A stretch of DNA of 64,000 bases from Paracidovorax avenae (GTDB lineage Bacteria > Pseudomonadota > Gammaproteobacteria > Burkholderiales > Burkholderiaceae_C), in assembly GCF_040892545.1 (NCBI RefSeq), contig NZ_CP156079.1, positions 1,240,001-1,304,000 of the forward strand. The letters are read 5' to 3'. The position numbers and the translations under genes were made by a program. Within the stretch, counting starts at the first letter, position 1. Every line of letters starts with the position of its first letter. Below the pieces are notes generated by a model, which did no database searches, was not told the origin of the DNA, and worked only from the letters and a program-made list of their open reading frames with translations. Positions 23,994-33,669 of this stretch are shown in pieces.

Positions 23994-26465
23994 TCAGTCC
24001 GCCACGCCACCGATCGCGCGCAGCACGTTCTCGGCGGTGGCCGGCGCCACCAGGCGCACCGGCCCGTCCGGCGAAACGCCCTTCGATGCATCCGCGTGCG
24101 CCGCTGCCACGGCATCGCGCAGCGCTTCATAGACGCTCACGGCCAGCATGAAGGGCGGCTCGCCCACGGCCTTGCTGCCGCCCACGTTGTCCTCGCGGTT
24201 GGCCTCGTGCCACAGGTCCACCCGGAAGTGGGCCGGGATGTCGCCCGTGGCCGGGATCTTGTAGGTGCTGGGCGCGTGCGTGGCGAGCCGGCCCTGGCCG
24301 TCCCAGACGAGCTGCTCGGTGGTGAGCCAGCCCATGCCCTGCACGAAGCCGCCTTCGATCTGGCCGATGTCGATGGCGGGGTTGATGCTGCGGCCCGCGT
24401 CGTGGAGGATGTCCACCGCCAGCACGCGGCTCTCGCCGGTGAGCGTGTCGATCGCCACCTCGGTGCAGGCCGCGCCGTAGGCGAAGTAGTAGAACGGGCG
24501 CCCGGTGAGCGTCGTCTTGTCGTAGTGGATCTTGGGCGTGCGGTAGAAGCCGTCGCTCCAGAGCTGGATGCGGTTGGCGTAGGCGGCCTGCACCACGTCG
24601 CGCCACGCATGCGTGCGTGTCGGCGAGGTGATCCGGCCGTTCTCGAAATGCACCGCGCCCGCGCCGCAGTGGTCCAGGCCCGCGACGAAGGCCGCGAGGT
24701 TGTCGCGCACGTGGCGCGCGGCGAACTGCGCTGCCCGGCCGTTGAGGTCGGTGCCGCTGGATGCCGCGGTGGCGCTGGCATTGGGCACCTTGCTGGTGTC
24801 GCTCGCGGTGACCAGCACGCGGTCCAGTGGTACGCCGAGTTCGTCGGCCACGATCTGCGCCACCTTGGTGTGCAGTCCCTGGCCCATCTCCGTGCCGCCG
24901 TGGTTCACCTGCACGCTGCCGTCGGTATAGACGTGGACCAGCGCGCCGGCCTGGTTGAAGAGCGTGGCCGTGAAGCTGATGCCGAACTTCACCGGCGTGA
25001 TGGACACACCGCGCTTGAGCGTCGGGTGGCGGGCGTTCCAGGCCGCCACGGCCTCGCGCCGCTGGCGGTACTGCGAGGACTGCTCCAGCCGCGGCAGCAG
25101 GTCGGGCAGGATGTTGTCTTCCACGGCCATCTGGTAGTGCGTGACGTTGCGGTCCTCCAGCCCGTAGAGGTTGGCCATGCGCACGTCCAGCGGATCGCGG
25201 CCGAGAGCGCGCGCGATGTCGCCGAGGATGGTCTCGATGGCGATCACCCCCTGCGGCCCGCCGAAGCCGCGGAACGCGGTGTGGCTCTGCAAATTCGTCT
25301 TGCAGCGGTAGGAGGCGATCTCCACGTTCTCGAGGAAGTACGCGTTGTCGCAATGGAAGACGGCGCGGTCGGCCACCGGGCCGGAGAGGTCTGCGGAGAA
25401 GCCGCAGTTCACGGCCATGCGCAGCCGCAGGCCCTGGATGCGGCCGTCATTGTCGAAGCCCACGTCCCAGTCGTAGGCGAAGGGGTGGCGCTTGCCCGTG
25501 ACCATGAAGTCGTCGTCGCGGTCCAGGCGCAGCTTCACGGGGCGCCCGGCCTTGCGCGCGGCCACGGCGGCCCAGACGGCCAGGTGACCGGCCTGCGTCT
25601 CCTTGCCGCCGAAGCCTCCGCCCATGCGGCGGCAGGACACGGTGACGCGGTGGCTGTCGATGCCCAGCGCGTGCGCCACCCAGTGCTGTACCTCGCCCGG
25701 GTGCTGGGTGCTCGAATGCACCTGCCACTGGCCCTGCTCCTGCGGCAGGACGTAGGCGATCTGGCCTTCCAGGTAGAAATGCTCCTGGCCGCCCACTTCG
25801 AGCGTGCCCTGCAGGCGGTGCTGCGCCGCGGCCAGGGCCGCGGCCGCATCGCCGCGGCGCACGGTGACGGGCGGCAGCACGTAGCTCTCCTGTGCCAGCG
25901 CCTCGTGCACTGAAAGCACGGGCGGCAGTTCCTCGATGTCCAGCTGGACCCGCCGCGCGGCGCGCCGCGCCTGCGCCACGGTGTCGGCCAGCACGAGGCC
26001 GACCACCTGGCCCGCGAACTGCACCGTGTCCCGGGCGAACACCGGCTCGTCGTGCGCGAAGGCGGCGAGCACCGGATCGCCCGGCACGTCGGCCGCCAGC
26101 ACGACGTCGCGCACGCCGGCCAGGGCGCGGGCCGCCGCGGCATCCACGCCGCGCAGGCGGCCGTGCGCCACGGGCGAGAGGATGGGCGCCGCGTGCAGCG
26201 TGCCCTTCCATTCGGGCAGGTCGTCGATGTACTGCGCCGTGCCCGCCACCTGGGCGCGGGCGCTTTCGTGGATGGGGGAGGCGCCCACGGCGCGGCGTGC
26301 GCTGCGCGGCGTGCCGTCCAGGCCGGGCGGCGGGGCTTCGCCGGCCATCGGGCCGGCCGCGCCTTCCGCGTCGGCGCGGACGGCCACCGGGTCCGCATCC
26401 GCGTCGCGGCTCAGGGGGCCTTCGGGGGCGGTGCTGGCGGGCAGGGTGTCGTCGCGGCGGTTCAT
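23994..26465 (-). CDS. xdhB: Xanthine dehydrogenase, molybdopterin-binding subunit
   Basis: An 823-residue large subunit. After an unusually long, Pro/Ala/Asp-rich N-terminal tail (about 60 residues) the enzyme starts at SPIHESARAQVAGTAQYIDD. Cofactor motifs follow: GQEHFYLEG, CRRMGGGFGGKET, HTAFRGFGGPQG and NHGGTEMGQGLHTK. The catalytic Glu lies in GSKAVGEPPFM. With XdhA it oxidises hypoxanthine and xanthine to urate. The ATG overlaps the xdhA stop by four bases. The same frame stays open through xdhA, but the homology begins only here. It is convergent with the tandem membrane-protein genes. Confidence 0.95.
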   Translation of the reverse strand: MNRRDDTLPASTAPEGPLSRDADADPVAVRADAEGAAGPMAGEAPPPGLDGTPRSARRAVGASPIHESARAQVAGTAQYIDDLPEWKGTLHAAPILSPVAHGRLRGVDAAAARALAGVRDVVLAADVPGDPVLAAFAHDEPVFARDTVQFAGQVVGLVLADTVAQARRAARRVQLDIEELPPVLSVHEALAQESYVLPPVTVRRGDAAAALAAAQHRLQGTLEVGGQEHFYLEGQIAYVLPQEQGQWQVHSSTQHPGEVQHWVAHALGIDSHRVTVSCRRMGGGFGGKETQAGHLAVWAAVAARKAGRPVKLRLDRDDDFMVTGKRHPFAYDWDVGFDNDGRIQGLRLRMAVNCGFSADLSGPVADRAVFHCDNAYFLENVEIASYRCKTNLQSHTAFRGFGGPQGVIAIETILGDIARALGRDPLDVRMANLYGLEDRNVTHYQMAVEDNILPDLLPRLEQSSQYRQRREAVAAWNARHPTLKRGVSITPVKFGISFTATLFNQAGALVHVYTDGSVQVNHGGTEMGQGLHTKVAQIVADELGVPLDRVLVTASDTSKVPNASATAASSGTDLNGRAAQFAARHVRDNLAAFVAGLDHCGAGAVHFENGRITSPTRTHAWRDVVQAAYANRIQLWSDGFYRTPKIHYDKTTLTGRPFYYFAYGAACTEVAIDTLTGESRVLAVDILHDAGRSINPAIDIGQIEGGFVQGMGWLTTEQLVWDGQGRLATHAPSTYKIPATGDIPAHFRVDLWHEANREDNVGGSKAVGEPPFMLAVSVYEALRDAVAAAHADASKGVSPDGPVRLVAPATAENVLRAIGGVAD

Positions 26466-27991
26466 GCCTGTTCCTCCGCCTGCGCCTGTGCCACCGGCAC
26501 GAGCTGTTCGAGCGATACGGTAAGGGCGCCAAGCCCTCCGGGATGCTCCGGGCTCTCCAGCCAGCAGCGCCGCATCAGCGAGGCCAGCACGGCGCGCCGG
26601 TAGGCACCGCTGGCGCGCATGTCGGATATGGGAGTGAACTCCGCCTGCAGGGCCTCGCCCGCGCGCAGCGCGGCCGCCTCGCTCCAGGGCTGGCCGGCGA
26701 GCGCCGCCTCGGCGCCGCGTGCGCGCGCCGGCACCGCGGCCACGCCGCCCGCGCCGATGCGGGCCGATTGCACGGCGCCGTCCCGCACCGTGAGCAGCAC
26801 GGCCAGGCAGACGGCGGAGATGTCGTCGTCGAAGCGCTTGGACACCTTGTAGGCGGCCAGCCGGTCGCCCGGCGCGGGCAGGGGCACGTCGATGCGCGCG
26901 ACGATCTCGTCCGGAGCCAGCAGGTTGCGGCGGTAGCCCGTATAGAAGTCCTCCAGCGGCAGGCTGCGCTCGCCGCGCACGCTGGCCAGCACGATGCGCG
27001 CGCCGAGCGCGATCAGCACCGGCATCGAATCGCCGATGGGCGAGCCGTTGGCGACGTTGCCGCCCAGCGTGCCCGCATTGCGCACCGGCAGCCCGGCGAA
27101 GCGCTCGGCGAAGCGCCGCAGCGCCGGCCAGTGCGCGGCCAGCGCGGCGAAGGCGTCGTCCAGCGTGGCCGCCGCGCCGATGGAAAGGTGGCCGTCCGCG
27201 GCATCGATGCGCCGCAGTTCCTCGGCCCGGGTGACGTCCAGCACGCGCTCGAAGCGGCGGTGCTGCTTGGTGATCCACAGGCCCACGTCGGTGGTGCCCG
27301 CGACGATTTGTGCATCGGGATGCGCGGCACGAGCTGCCAGCAGTCCGGCGAGCGTCTCCGGCGCCAGATAGCCGGGCGTGCCGTCCTGGGGTGCCGCCAC
27401 CGGGTTCCGCAGCTCCCGCAGCCGCTCCAGCACCGCGCCTTCGTCCACCGGCTGGGCCGGCAGTTCGGCCATCCGCACGGCGGCGTCCAGGATCGGGCGG
27501 TAGCCGGTGCAACGGCACAGGTTGCCCGAAAGCTCCGCCACGGCCATCTCGCGCGTGACGGCGCGGCCCTGGCAGACATGGTTCTGGTACATGCCGAACA
27601 GGCTCATCACGAAGCCCGGCGTGCAGAAGCCGCACTGCGACCCGTGGCACTGCACCATGGCTTCCTGCGCGGGATGCAGCGGTGCGGGCGCGTCGCGCTG
27701 GATGAGCGGATCCTGCGCGAGGTCTTCCACCGTCCACAGCGCCATGCCGTCGATCGCGTGTGCGAGGCGGATGCAGCTGTTCACGGCCCGCAGGCGCAGC
27801 CGGCCCCCTTCCTCCGAGCCCAGCACCACGGTGCAGGCGCCGCAGTCGCCCTCGCCGCAGCCCTCCTTGGTGCCGCAGTCGCCCAGGTCCTCGCGCAGCA
27901 CTTCCAGCAGCGTGCGGTCGGGCGGAACATGGGCCAGCGTCACGGGCTGGCCGCGGCGGAGGAAGCGGATCGGTCGGGAGGCAGCGTTCAT
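26462..27991 (-). CDS. xdhA: Xanthine dehydrogenase, FAD and iron-sulfur subunit
   Basis: A 509-residue small subunit. Residues 1-80 are a plant-type [2Fe-2S] domain (CGTKEGCGEGDCGACTVVL). Residues about 85-170 hold the second [2Fe-2S] cluster (QCGFCTPGFVMS, GNLCRCTGYRPI). Residues about 190-500 are the FAD domain (IVAGTTDVGLWITK, GTLGGNVANGSPIGD, YKVSKRFDDDISAV). Electrons pass from the molybdenum site of XdhB to NAD through these centres. It is the first gene of xdhAB. The dedicated maturation factor XdhC is encoded at 9361-10197. Confidence 0.95.
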   Translation of the reverse strand: MNAASRPIRFLRRGQPVTLAHVPPDRTLLEVLREDLGDCGTKEGCGEGDCGACTVVLGSEEGGRLRLRAVNSCIRLAHAIDGMALWTVEDLAQDPLIQRDAPAPLHPAQEAMVQCHGSQCGFCTPGFVMSLFGMYQNHVCQGRAVTREMAVAELSGNLCRCTGYRPILDAAVRMAELPAQPVDEGAVLERLRELRNPVAAPQDGTPGYLAPETLAGLLAARAAHPDAQIVAGTTDVGLWITKQHRRFERVLDVTRAEELRRIDAADGHLSIGAAATLDDAFAALAAHWPALRRFAERFAGLPVRNAGTLGGNVANGSPIGDSMPVLIALGARIVLASVRGERSLPLEDFYTGYRRNLLAPDEIVARIDVPLPAPGDRLAAYKVSKRFDDDISAVCLAVLLTVRDGAVQSARIGAGGVAAVPARARGAEAALAGQPWSEAAALRAGEALQAEFTPISDMRASGAYRRAVLASLMRRCWLESPEHPGGLGALTVSLEQLVPVAQAQAEEQA

Positions 27992-28119
27992 TCGCGGGCT
28001 TTCTGGGGCGGGCCCGGCGTCCGGCAACCGGACGGGGGCAAGGGGGCCATGGACTCGAAGCGTAACCGGTCCCGGCGCCGCCTGCCACCGCAAATTCGAT
28101 GCCAGCGCCCGCACTCCCG

Positions 28120-28614
28120 CTAGCGGCCGCAGTCCTCGCAGACGTAGAAATACACCTCGCCCTCCTTCCCGTCCACCAGGGGCGCAAGGTAGGCCACGCC
28201 GCTGTCTGCCGCGAAGGTCATCCGCACGCGCCGTCCATCGGCGAACGACACGTCCACCCAGTCGCTCATGCATTCGCCGAAGGCGCCGTAATAGTTCATC
28301 ACGTCGATCTGCGACACCGGGACGGCCTTGCGCAGGAACGTCCGCACATGGCGGGGCGTGACCGCGCGTGACTTCGGTGGCGGCGCGGCGCAGGGCCGGT
28401 TGTCGGCATCGAAGTAGCGTGTGCTGCGGATCCGGATGCCCTGGACCGGGCCGAGCGCGTGGGGGTAGGCGCGGGCTTCCGTGCGGCGCTGGTCTGCCTG
28501 GGCAGGGGGCAGGTCCGGGCCGGGAGCAGGGCCTGCGTGAACGGCTACGGCACCCAGGGCCGCGCACAGGACGAAGCGGTGCACCAGGGCACCGCGGTAC
28601 AGAGAAGGAACCAT
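28120..28614 (-). CDS. Secreted protein of unknown function
   Basis: A 164-residue protein from the ATG at 28614, with a signal peptide (LVHRFVLCAALGAVAVHAGP). The mature part has no family I recognise. It contains RSTRYFDADNRPC, IDVMNYYGAFGECMSDWVDV and a C-terminal YFYVCEDCGR, so four Cys residues could form two disulfides. It lies upstream of xdhAB on the same strand, 128 bases away, and is divergent from the ABC transporter ATPase gene. A periplasmic location is inferred. Confidence 0.65.
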   Translation of the reverse strand: MVPSLYRGALVHRFVLCAALGAVAVHAGPAPGPDLPPAQADQRRTEARAYPHALGPVQGIRIRSTRYFDADNRPCAAPPPKSRAVTPRHVRTFLRKAVPVSQIDVMNYYGAFGECMSDWVDVSFADGRRVRMTFAADSGVAYLAPLVDGKEGEVYFYVCEDCGR

Positions 28615-28777
28615 GGCGTCGTCGGTGAAAGGCCGGATGAAGGCCGGAGGAACTCTTCGGATGATAGAGGGCGCCGGAGGGGCGTTCCGCGCACCGGCAC
28701 GGCACGGGGCTTGCATGGTCCCGTGGGGCGCTCTTCTTTCTGCGCCGCCCGATTCAATCCAAGAGACAATCGTCCGC

Positions 28778-30376
28778 ATGAATGCTCCCCCCTCCCCGCC
28801 AGCTGCCACCGGTGCGCCGCCGCGCCTGCAGCTGTCGGGCATCACCAAGCGCTACCCGGCCGTGGTGGCCAACAGCGGCGTGTCGCTCACCGTGCAGCCC
28901 GGCGAGGTGCATGCGGTGCTCGGCGAGAACGGTGCCGGCAAGTCCACGCTGATGAAGATCATCTACGGATCGGTCAAGCCCGACGAGGGCGCGGTGTGGT
29001 TCGACGGCCGGCCCGTGTCCATCCGCAACCCGCAGGAGGCGCGCCAACTGGGCATCGCCATGGTGTTCCAGCATTTCAGCCTGTTCGACACCCTCACGGT
29101 GGCCGAGAACGTGTGGCTGGGGCTGGACAAGGGACTGGCGCTGGCCGAGGTCACGCGTCGCATCCGCGACACCGCGGCGCAATACGGCCTGGACATCGAT
29201 CCGCTGCGCCCGGTGCACACGCTGTCGGTGGGCGAGATGCAGCGGGTGGAGATCATCCGCGCGCTGCTCACCTCGCCGCGCCTGCTGATCCTGGACGAGC
29301 CCACGTCGGTGCTCACGCCCCAGGCGGTGGAAAAGCTTTTCGTGGTGCTGCGCCAGCTGAGCGCCGAGGGCTGCAGCATCCTCTACATCAGCCACAAGCT
29401 GCACGAGATCCGCGCGCTGTGCACGGCGTGCACGGTGCTGCGCGGCGGCAAGGTGACGGGCGTGTGCAATCCCTCCGAGGAGTCGAACGCCTCGCTGTCG
29501 CGGCTCATGATCGGCGCGGAGCCGCCGGCCCTGCAGCACCGGCCCGCGCGCACGGGCGACGCCGTGCTGGAGGTCGAAGGCCTCAGCCTGCAGCGGGAGG
29601 ACCCGTTCGGCGTGGAGCTGATCGACATCGGCTTTTCCGTGCGGGCCGGCGAGGTGGTCGGCATCGCCGGCGTGTCGGGCAACGGCCAGAAGGAACTGCT
29701 CTACGCGCTCTCGGGAGAGGACACGCGCGCCGCACCGGCCATGGTGCGCGTGGCGGGCCGCCCCGCGGGCCGCATGGGCCCGCGCGCACGCCGTGCGCTG
29801 GGCCTGCATTTCGTGCCCGAGGAACGCCTGGGCCGCGGCGCCGTGCCCACCATGGGCCTGGCCGACAACCTGCTGCTCACGCGCTCCGACTGCGTCGGCT
29901 CGGGCGGCTGGGTGCGCACCGGCGCGCTGGCCGCGCAGGCGCGCCGCATCATCGAGCGCTTCCAGGTGAAGGCCGGAGGCCCGCAGGCGGCGGCGAAGTC
30001 GCTCTCCGGCGGCAACCTGCAGAAATTCATCGTGGGCCGCGAGATCGACGCCGGCCCGAAGCTGCTGATCGTCTCGCAGCCCACCTGGGGCGTGGACGTG
30101 GGCGCGGCTGCGCAGATCCGCGGCGAGATCCTGGCGCTGCGCGACGCGGGCTGCGCGGTGCTGGTGCTGAGCGAGGAGCTGGACGAGCTGTTCGAGATCT
30201 CCGACCGCCTGCACGTGATCGCCAAGGGGCATCTGTCGCCCTCCATCGACCGGGCCGACGCCACGGTGGAGCGCATCGGAGAATGGATGAGCGGCCTGTG
30301 GAACGCCGACGTGCAGGCGCACCTGGGCCGCCGGGAAAGCGAAGACCATCCGGAGGGCGTGCATGCTCAAGCTTGA
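28778..30376 (+). CDS. Nucleoside/purine-type ABC importer, double ATPase
   Basis: A 532-residue protein with two ABC domains in tandem, as in sugar and BMP-type nucleoside importers (YufO/NupA-like). Domain 1 has Walker A GENGAGKST, signature LSVGEMQ and Walker B LLILDEPTSVL. Domain 2 has a degenerate Walker A (GVSGNGQKE) and signature LSGGNLQKF. Its Walker B lacks the usual Asp-Glu (LLIVSQPTWGVD), as is common in this family. It opens a four-gene operon and overlaps the first permease gene by 14 bases. Placement beside xdhAB suggests purine bases or nucleosides as cargo. Confidence 0.92.
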   Translation: MNAPPSPPAATGAPPRLQLSGITKRYPAVVANSGVSLTVQPGEVHAVLGENGAGKSTLMKIIYGSVKPDEGAVWFDGRPVSIRNPQEARQLGIAMVFQHFSLFDTLTVAENVWLGLDKGLALAEVTRRIRDTAAQYGLDIDPLRPVHTLSVGEMQRVEIIRALLTSPRLLILDEPTSVLTPQAVEKLFVVLRQLSAEGCSILYISHKLHEIRALCTACTVLRGGKVTGVCNPSEESNASLSRLMIGAEPPALQHRPARTGDAVLEVEGLSLQREDPFGVELIDIGFSVRAGEVVGIAGVSGNGQKELLYALSGEDTRAAPAMVRVAGRPAGRMGPRARRALGLHFVPEERLGRGAVPTMGLADNLLLTRSDCVGSGGWVRTGALAAQARRIIERFQVKAGGPQAAAKSLSGGNLQKFIVGREIDAGPKLLIVSQPTWGVDVGAAAQIRGEILALRDAGCAVLVLSEELDELFEISDRLHVIAKGHLSPSIDRADATVERIGEWMSGLWNADVQAHLGRRESEDHPEGVHAQA

Positions 30377-31442
30377 ACCGCGTCCGCAGGCCTCGCGCCT
30401 GTGGACCTATGGCTCGCCGCTGCTCGCGCTGGCCTTCACCGTGCTGATCGGCGTCCTGCTGTTCGCCGCCCTGGGCAAGGACCCGGTGCGCGGCCTGCAG
30501 GTGTTCTTCTGGGAGCCGGTCAAGACGCAATACGCGATCGGCGAACTGATGGTCAAGGCCACGCCGCTGCTGCTGATCGCGCTGGGGCTGGCCGTGTGCT
30601 TCCGCTCCAACGTGTGGAACATCGGCGCGGAAGGCCAGTTCGTGATCGGCGCCGTGGCCGCGGGCGGCATCGCGCTGCTGGCGGACAAGACCACCGGGCC
30701 GTGGATCGTGCCGGCCATTCTGGTGGCCGGCGTGCTGGGCGGCATGTGCTGGGCCGGCATCACCGCGCTGCTGCGCGACCGCTTCAACGCCAACGAGATC
30801 CTGGTCAGCCTGATGCTGGTCTACGTGGCCACGCTGGTGCTGGGCTACCTCGTCTATGGCCCGTGGAAGGACCCGATGGGCTACAACTTCCCGCAGACCC
30901 GCACCTTCGAGCGGGTGACGCAGATCCCGCGCCTGATGCAGGGCTCGCGCGTGACCATCGGCCTGCCGATCGCGCTGGCCGCCGCCGCGGCGCTGTGGGT
31001 GTTCCTGTTCCGCACGCGGGCCGGCTTCGCCCAGCAGGTGGGCGGGCTCGCCCCGGCCGCCGCGCGCTATGCCGGCTTCTCGTCGCGCCGTGCGCTGTGG
31101 ACGGCGCTGCTCATCTCCGGGGGCGCGGCCGGCCTGGCGGGCGCGCTGGAAGTGGCCGGTCCCCTGGGCCAGCTCACGCCCTACGTGCCGGCGGGCTACG
31201 GCTTCGCGGCCATCATCGTGGCCTTCGTGGGGCGCCTGCATCCGGTGGGCATGGTGTTCTCCGCGCTGCTCATGAGCATGTTCTACATCGGCGGTGAGCT
31301 CGCCCAGTCGCGCCTCGGGCTGCCGAAATCGCTCACGGGCGTGTTCCAGGGCCTGCTGCTGTTCACGCTGCTGGCCTGCGACACGCTGATCGCCTACCGC
31401 GTGCGCTGGGTCGGCGCGCCGGCCCGGAAAGGAGCCGCGTGA
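30363..31442 (+). CDS. Nucleoside/purine-type ABC importer permease 1
   Basis: A 359-residue membrane protein of the BPD_transp_2 (YufP-like) family with about eight to ten spans. Family signatures include VCFRSNVWNIGAEGQF, the coupling region with RDRFNANEILVSLMLVYVA, and GYGFAAIIVAFVGRLHPVG. Its start lies inside the end of the ATPase gene, and its TGA shares a base with the ATG of the next permease gene, so the three proteins are translationally coupled. Confidence 0.92.
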   Translation: MLKLEPRPQASRLWTYGSPLLALAFTVLIGVLLFAALGKDPVRGLQVFFWEPVKTQYAIGELMVKATPLLLIALGLAVCFRSNVWNIGAEGQFVIGAVAAGGIALLADKTTGPWIVPAILVAGVLGGMCWAGITALLRDRFNANEILVSLMLVYVATLVLGYLVYGPWKDPMGYNFPQTRTFERVTQIPRLMQGSRVTIGLPIALAAAAALWVFLFRTRAGFAQQVGGLAPAAARYAGFSSRRALWTALLISGGAAGLAGALEVAGPLGQLTPYVPAGYGFAAIIVAFVGRLHPVGMVFSALLMSMFYIGGELAQSRLGLPKSLTGVFQGLLLFTLLACDTLIAYRVRWVGAPARKGAA

Positions 31443-32362
31443 TGGAAGCCTACGCACTGCTGCTGGGCTCCACGCTCAGCGCCGGCACCGTGCTGGCGCT
31501 CGCCGCGCTCGGGCTGCTCATCAACGAGAAGGCGGGCATCGTGAACCTCGGCGCCGAGGGCATCATGCTCTGCGCCGCCATCGCGGGCTTCGCCACGGCC
31601 GTGCACACCGGCAGCACCTGGGCGGGCTTCGCGGCCGGCATGGGCGCCGGGGCGCTGCTTGCCGCCGTCTTCGGCGTGCTGGTCATCTGGCTCAACACCA
31701 ACCAGTACGCCACGGGGCTGGCCCTCAGCCTGTTCGGCGCGGGCTTCTCCGCCTTCGCCGGCATCCAGTACGTGCAGGCCAAGCTGCCCACGCTGCCGCA
31801 GTACGCGCTGCCGGTGCTGGGCGACCTGCCGCTGGTCGGGCCGGCGCTGTTCCGCCAGCATCCGCTGGTGTACGGCGCGATGGCGCTCACCGCGGGCCTG
31901 GCCTGGTTCCTCTACCGCTCTCGCGCGGGGCTGGTGCTGCGCTCGGTGGGCGAATCGCCCGAGTCCGCCCACGCGCTCGGCTACCCGGTGCGCCGCATCC
32001 GCTTCGCGGCGGTGGTGGCGGGCGGCGCGCTGTGCGGCCTGTCGGGCGCCTACATCTCCACGGTCTATACGCCGCTCTGGGTCGAGGGCATGGTGGCCGG
32101 CCGCGGCTGGATCGCGCTGGCGCTCACCACCTTCGCCACCTGGCGCCCGGCACGGGTGTTGCTTGGAGCCTATCTGTTCGGCGGCGTGACGATGCTGCAG
32201 TTCCACCTGCAGGCCACGGGCGTGCAGGTGGCCAGCCAGCTCCTGAGCATGCTGCCGTACGTGGCAACCATCGTGGTGCTGGCGCTGATCTCGCGCAATC
32301 CGGCCTGGATCCGCGCGAACATGCCCGCCTCGCTGGGCAAGCCGTTCCATCCCGGGGGCTGA
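31442..32362 (+). CDS. Nucleoside/purine-type ABC importer permease 2
   Basis: A 306-residue BPD_transp_2 (YufQ-like) permease that pairs with the one before it. It shows LINEKAGIVNLGAEGIML, VWLNTNQYATGLALS-like packing, SVGESPESAHALGYPVRRIR and VEGMVAGRGWIALALT. The ATG at 31442 overlaps the preceding stop by one base. About nine membrane spans. It is followed after 86 bases by the binding lipoprotein gene. Confidence 0.92.
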   Translation: MEAYALLLGSTLSAGTVLALAALGLLINEKAGIVNLGAEGIMLCAAIAGFATAVHTGSTWAGFAAGMGAGALLAAVFGVLVIWLNTNQYATGLALSLFGAGFSAFAGIQYVQAKLPTLPQYALPVLGDLPLVGPALFRQHPLVYGAMALTAGLAWFLYRSRAGLVLRSVGESPESAHALGYPVRRIRFAAVVAGGALCGLSGAYISTVYTPLWVEGMVAGRGWIALALTTFATWRPARVLLGAYLFGGVTMLQFHLQATGVQVASQLLSMLPYVATIVVLALISRNPAWIRANMPASLGKPFHPGG

Positions 32363-32448
32363 CCGGGGCGCCGCGCCGTGCCATCATTGCCGTTTCCAAA
32401 CGTTTCCGATTTCTTCTCTCACCTGTTTTCCCTGGAAGGACATTCGAC

Positions 32449-33615
32449 ATGACCGATCTGCACAAGCGCTCGCTGATGAAGGCCGCCGCGCTTTCCGCCC
32501 TGGCCGCCGCCGCGCTCTCGGGCTGCGGCAAGAAGGACGAGCCGGCACCGGTGGCAGCGTCCGCGCCCGCTGCCTCGGCTCCCGCTGCCCCCGCCAAGGC
32601 CGAGCCGCTGAAGATCGCGTTCGCCTATGTCGGCCCGGTGGGCGACGGCGGCTGGTCGTTCGCGCACGACAACGGCCGCAAGGCCATCGAGAAGGAATTC
32701 GGCGACAAGGTCGTCACCAGCTTCGTCGAGAGCGTGCCCGAATCGGCCGATGCCGAGCGCGTGCTGCGCGACATGGCCGGCCAGGGCAACAAGCTGATCT
32801 TCGGCACCACCTTCGGCTACATGGAGACGATCCAGAAGATCGCCCCCGATTTCCCGGACGTGAAGTTCGAGCACGCCACCGGCTACAAGACCGCGCCCAA
32901 CGTGCGCACGTACGACAGCCGCACCTACGAAGGTGCCTACATGGCCGGCGTGATCGCGGGCGCCATGACCAAGACCAACACGCTGGGCGTGGTCGGCTCG
33001 GTGCCGATCCCCGAGGTGATCCGCAACATCAACAGCTTCACGCTGGGCGCGCAGTCGGTCAACCCGAAGATCAAGACCAAGGTGGTGTGGGTGAACGAAT
33101 GGTTCAGCCCGCCGAAGGAAACCGAGGCCGCCACCTCGCTGATCAACGGCGGCGCCGACGTGCTGTTCCAGAACACCGATTCGCCCGCGGTGCTCAAGAC
33201 CGCCCAGGAAAAGGGCAAGCGCGCCTTCGGCTGGGATTCCGACATGACCGCCTACGGTCCCAAGGCCCACCTGGGTTCCGCCGTCATCAACTGGGGCCCT
33301 TACTACATCAAGGCCACCCGCGACGTGCTGGAAGGCAAGTGGGCCACGGGCCAGAGCTGGTGGGGCGTGAAGGAAGGCGCGATCGACCTCGTCTCCATCG
33401 CCGACGACGTTCCCGCCGAGACCAAGGCCAAGGTGGACCAGGTCAAGGCCGGCCTGAAGGACGGTTCGTTCGCGATCTGGAAGGGACCGATCCTCGGCCA
33501 GGACGGCAAGGAACTGCTCGCCAAGGACGTGGTCGCCGACGACAAGTTCCTCTCGGGCATCAACTTCTACGTCAAGGGCGTGGAAGGCACGGTGCCGGGC
33601 GGCGACAAGAAGTGA
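32449..33615 (+). CDS. BMP-family substrate-binding lipoprotein
   Basis: A 388-residue lipoprotein. Lipobox ALSGC (Cys26) follows a short signal, then an Ala/Pro linker, then the BMP (PnrA-like) domain with AFAYVGPVGDGGWSFAHD, GTTFGYMETI, FEHATGYKTAPNV, YEGAYMAGVIAGAMTKTN and VGSVPIPEVIRNINSFTLG. PnrA-type proteins bind nucleosides; the position next to xanthine dehydrogenase suggests a purine ligand. It is the last gene of the importer operon, with its own ribosome site (tggaagga) and a strong terminator behind it. A paralog is encoded at 51079-52179. Confidence 0.93.
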   Translation: MTDLHKRSLMKAAALSALAAAALSGCGKKDEPAPVAASAPAASAPAAPAKAEPLKIAFAYVGPVGDGGWSFAHDNGRKAIEKEFGDKVVTSFVESVPESADAERVLRDMAGQGNKLIFGTTFGYMETIQKIAPDFPDVKFEHATGYKTAPNVRTYDSRTYEGAYMAGVIAGAMTKTNTLGVVGSVPIPEVIRNINSFTLGAQSVNPKIKTKVVWVNEWFSPPKETEAATSLINGGADVLFQNTDSPAVLKTAQEKGKRAFGWDSDMTAYGPKAHLGSAVINWGPYYIKATRDVLEGKWATGQSWWGVKEGAIDLVSIADDVPAETKAKVDQVKAGLKDGSFAIWKGPILGQDGKELLAKDVVADDKFLSGINFYVKGVEGTVPGGDKK

Positions 33616-33639
33616 TCCGCGGGGTTCGCCCCGATGGCG

Positions 33640-33668
33640 AAAGGGCCGCCCATGGGCGGCCCTTTTTT
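33640..33668 (+). terminator. Rho-independent terminator of the importer operon
   Basis: An 11-bp perfect stem (aaagggccgcc / ggcggcccttt) with loop catg, followed by a T run. It lies 25 bases after the BMP lipoprotein stop and touches the end of the convergent D-aminoacylase gene. Confidence 0.92.
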
Positions 33669-33669
33669 G

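Noticed and set aside
26466..28187. Upstream extension of the xdhB frame, suggesting an XdhA-XdhB fusion
   Set aside because: The extension reads xdhA in the wrong frame; xdhA is complete in its own frame and overlaps xdhB by four bases.
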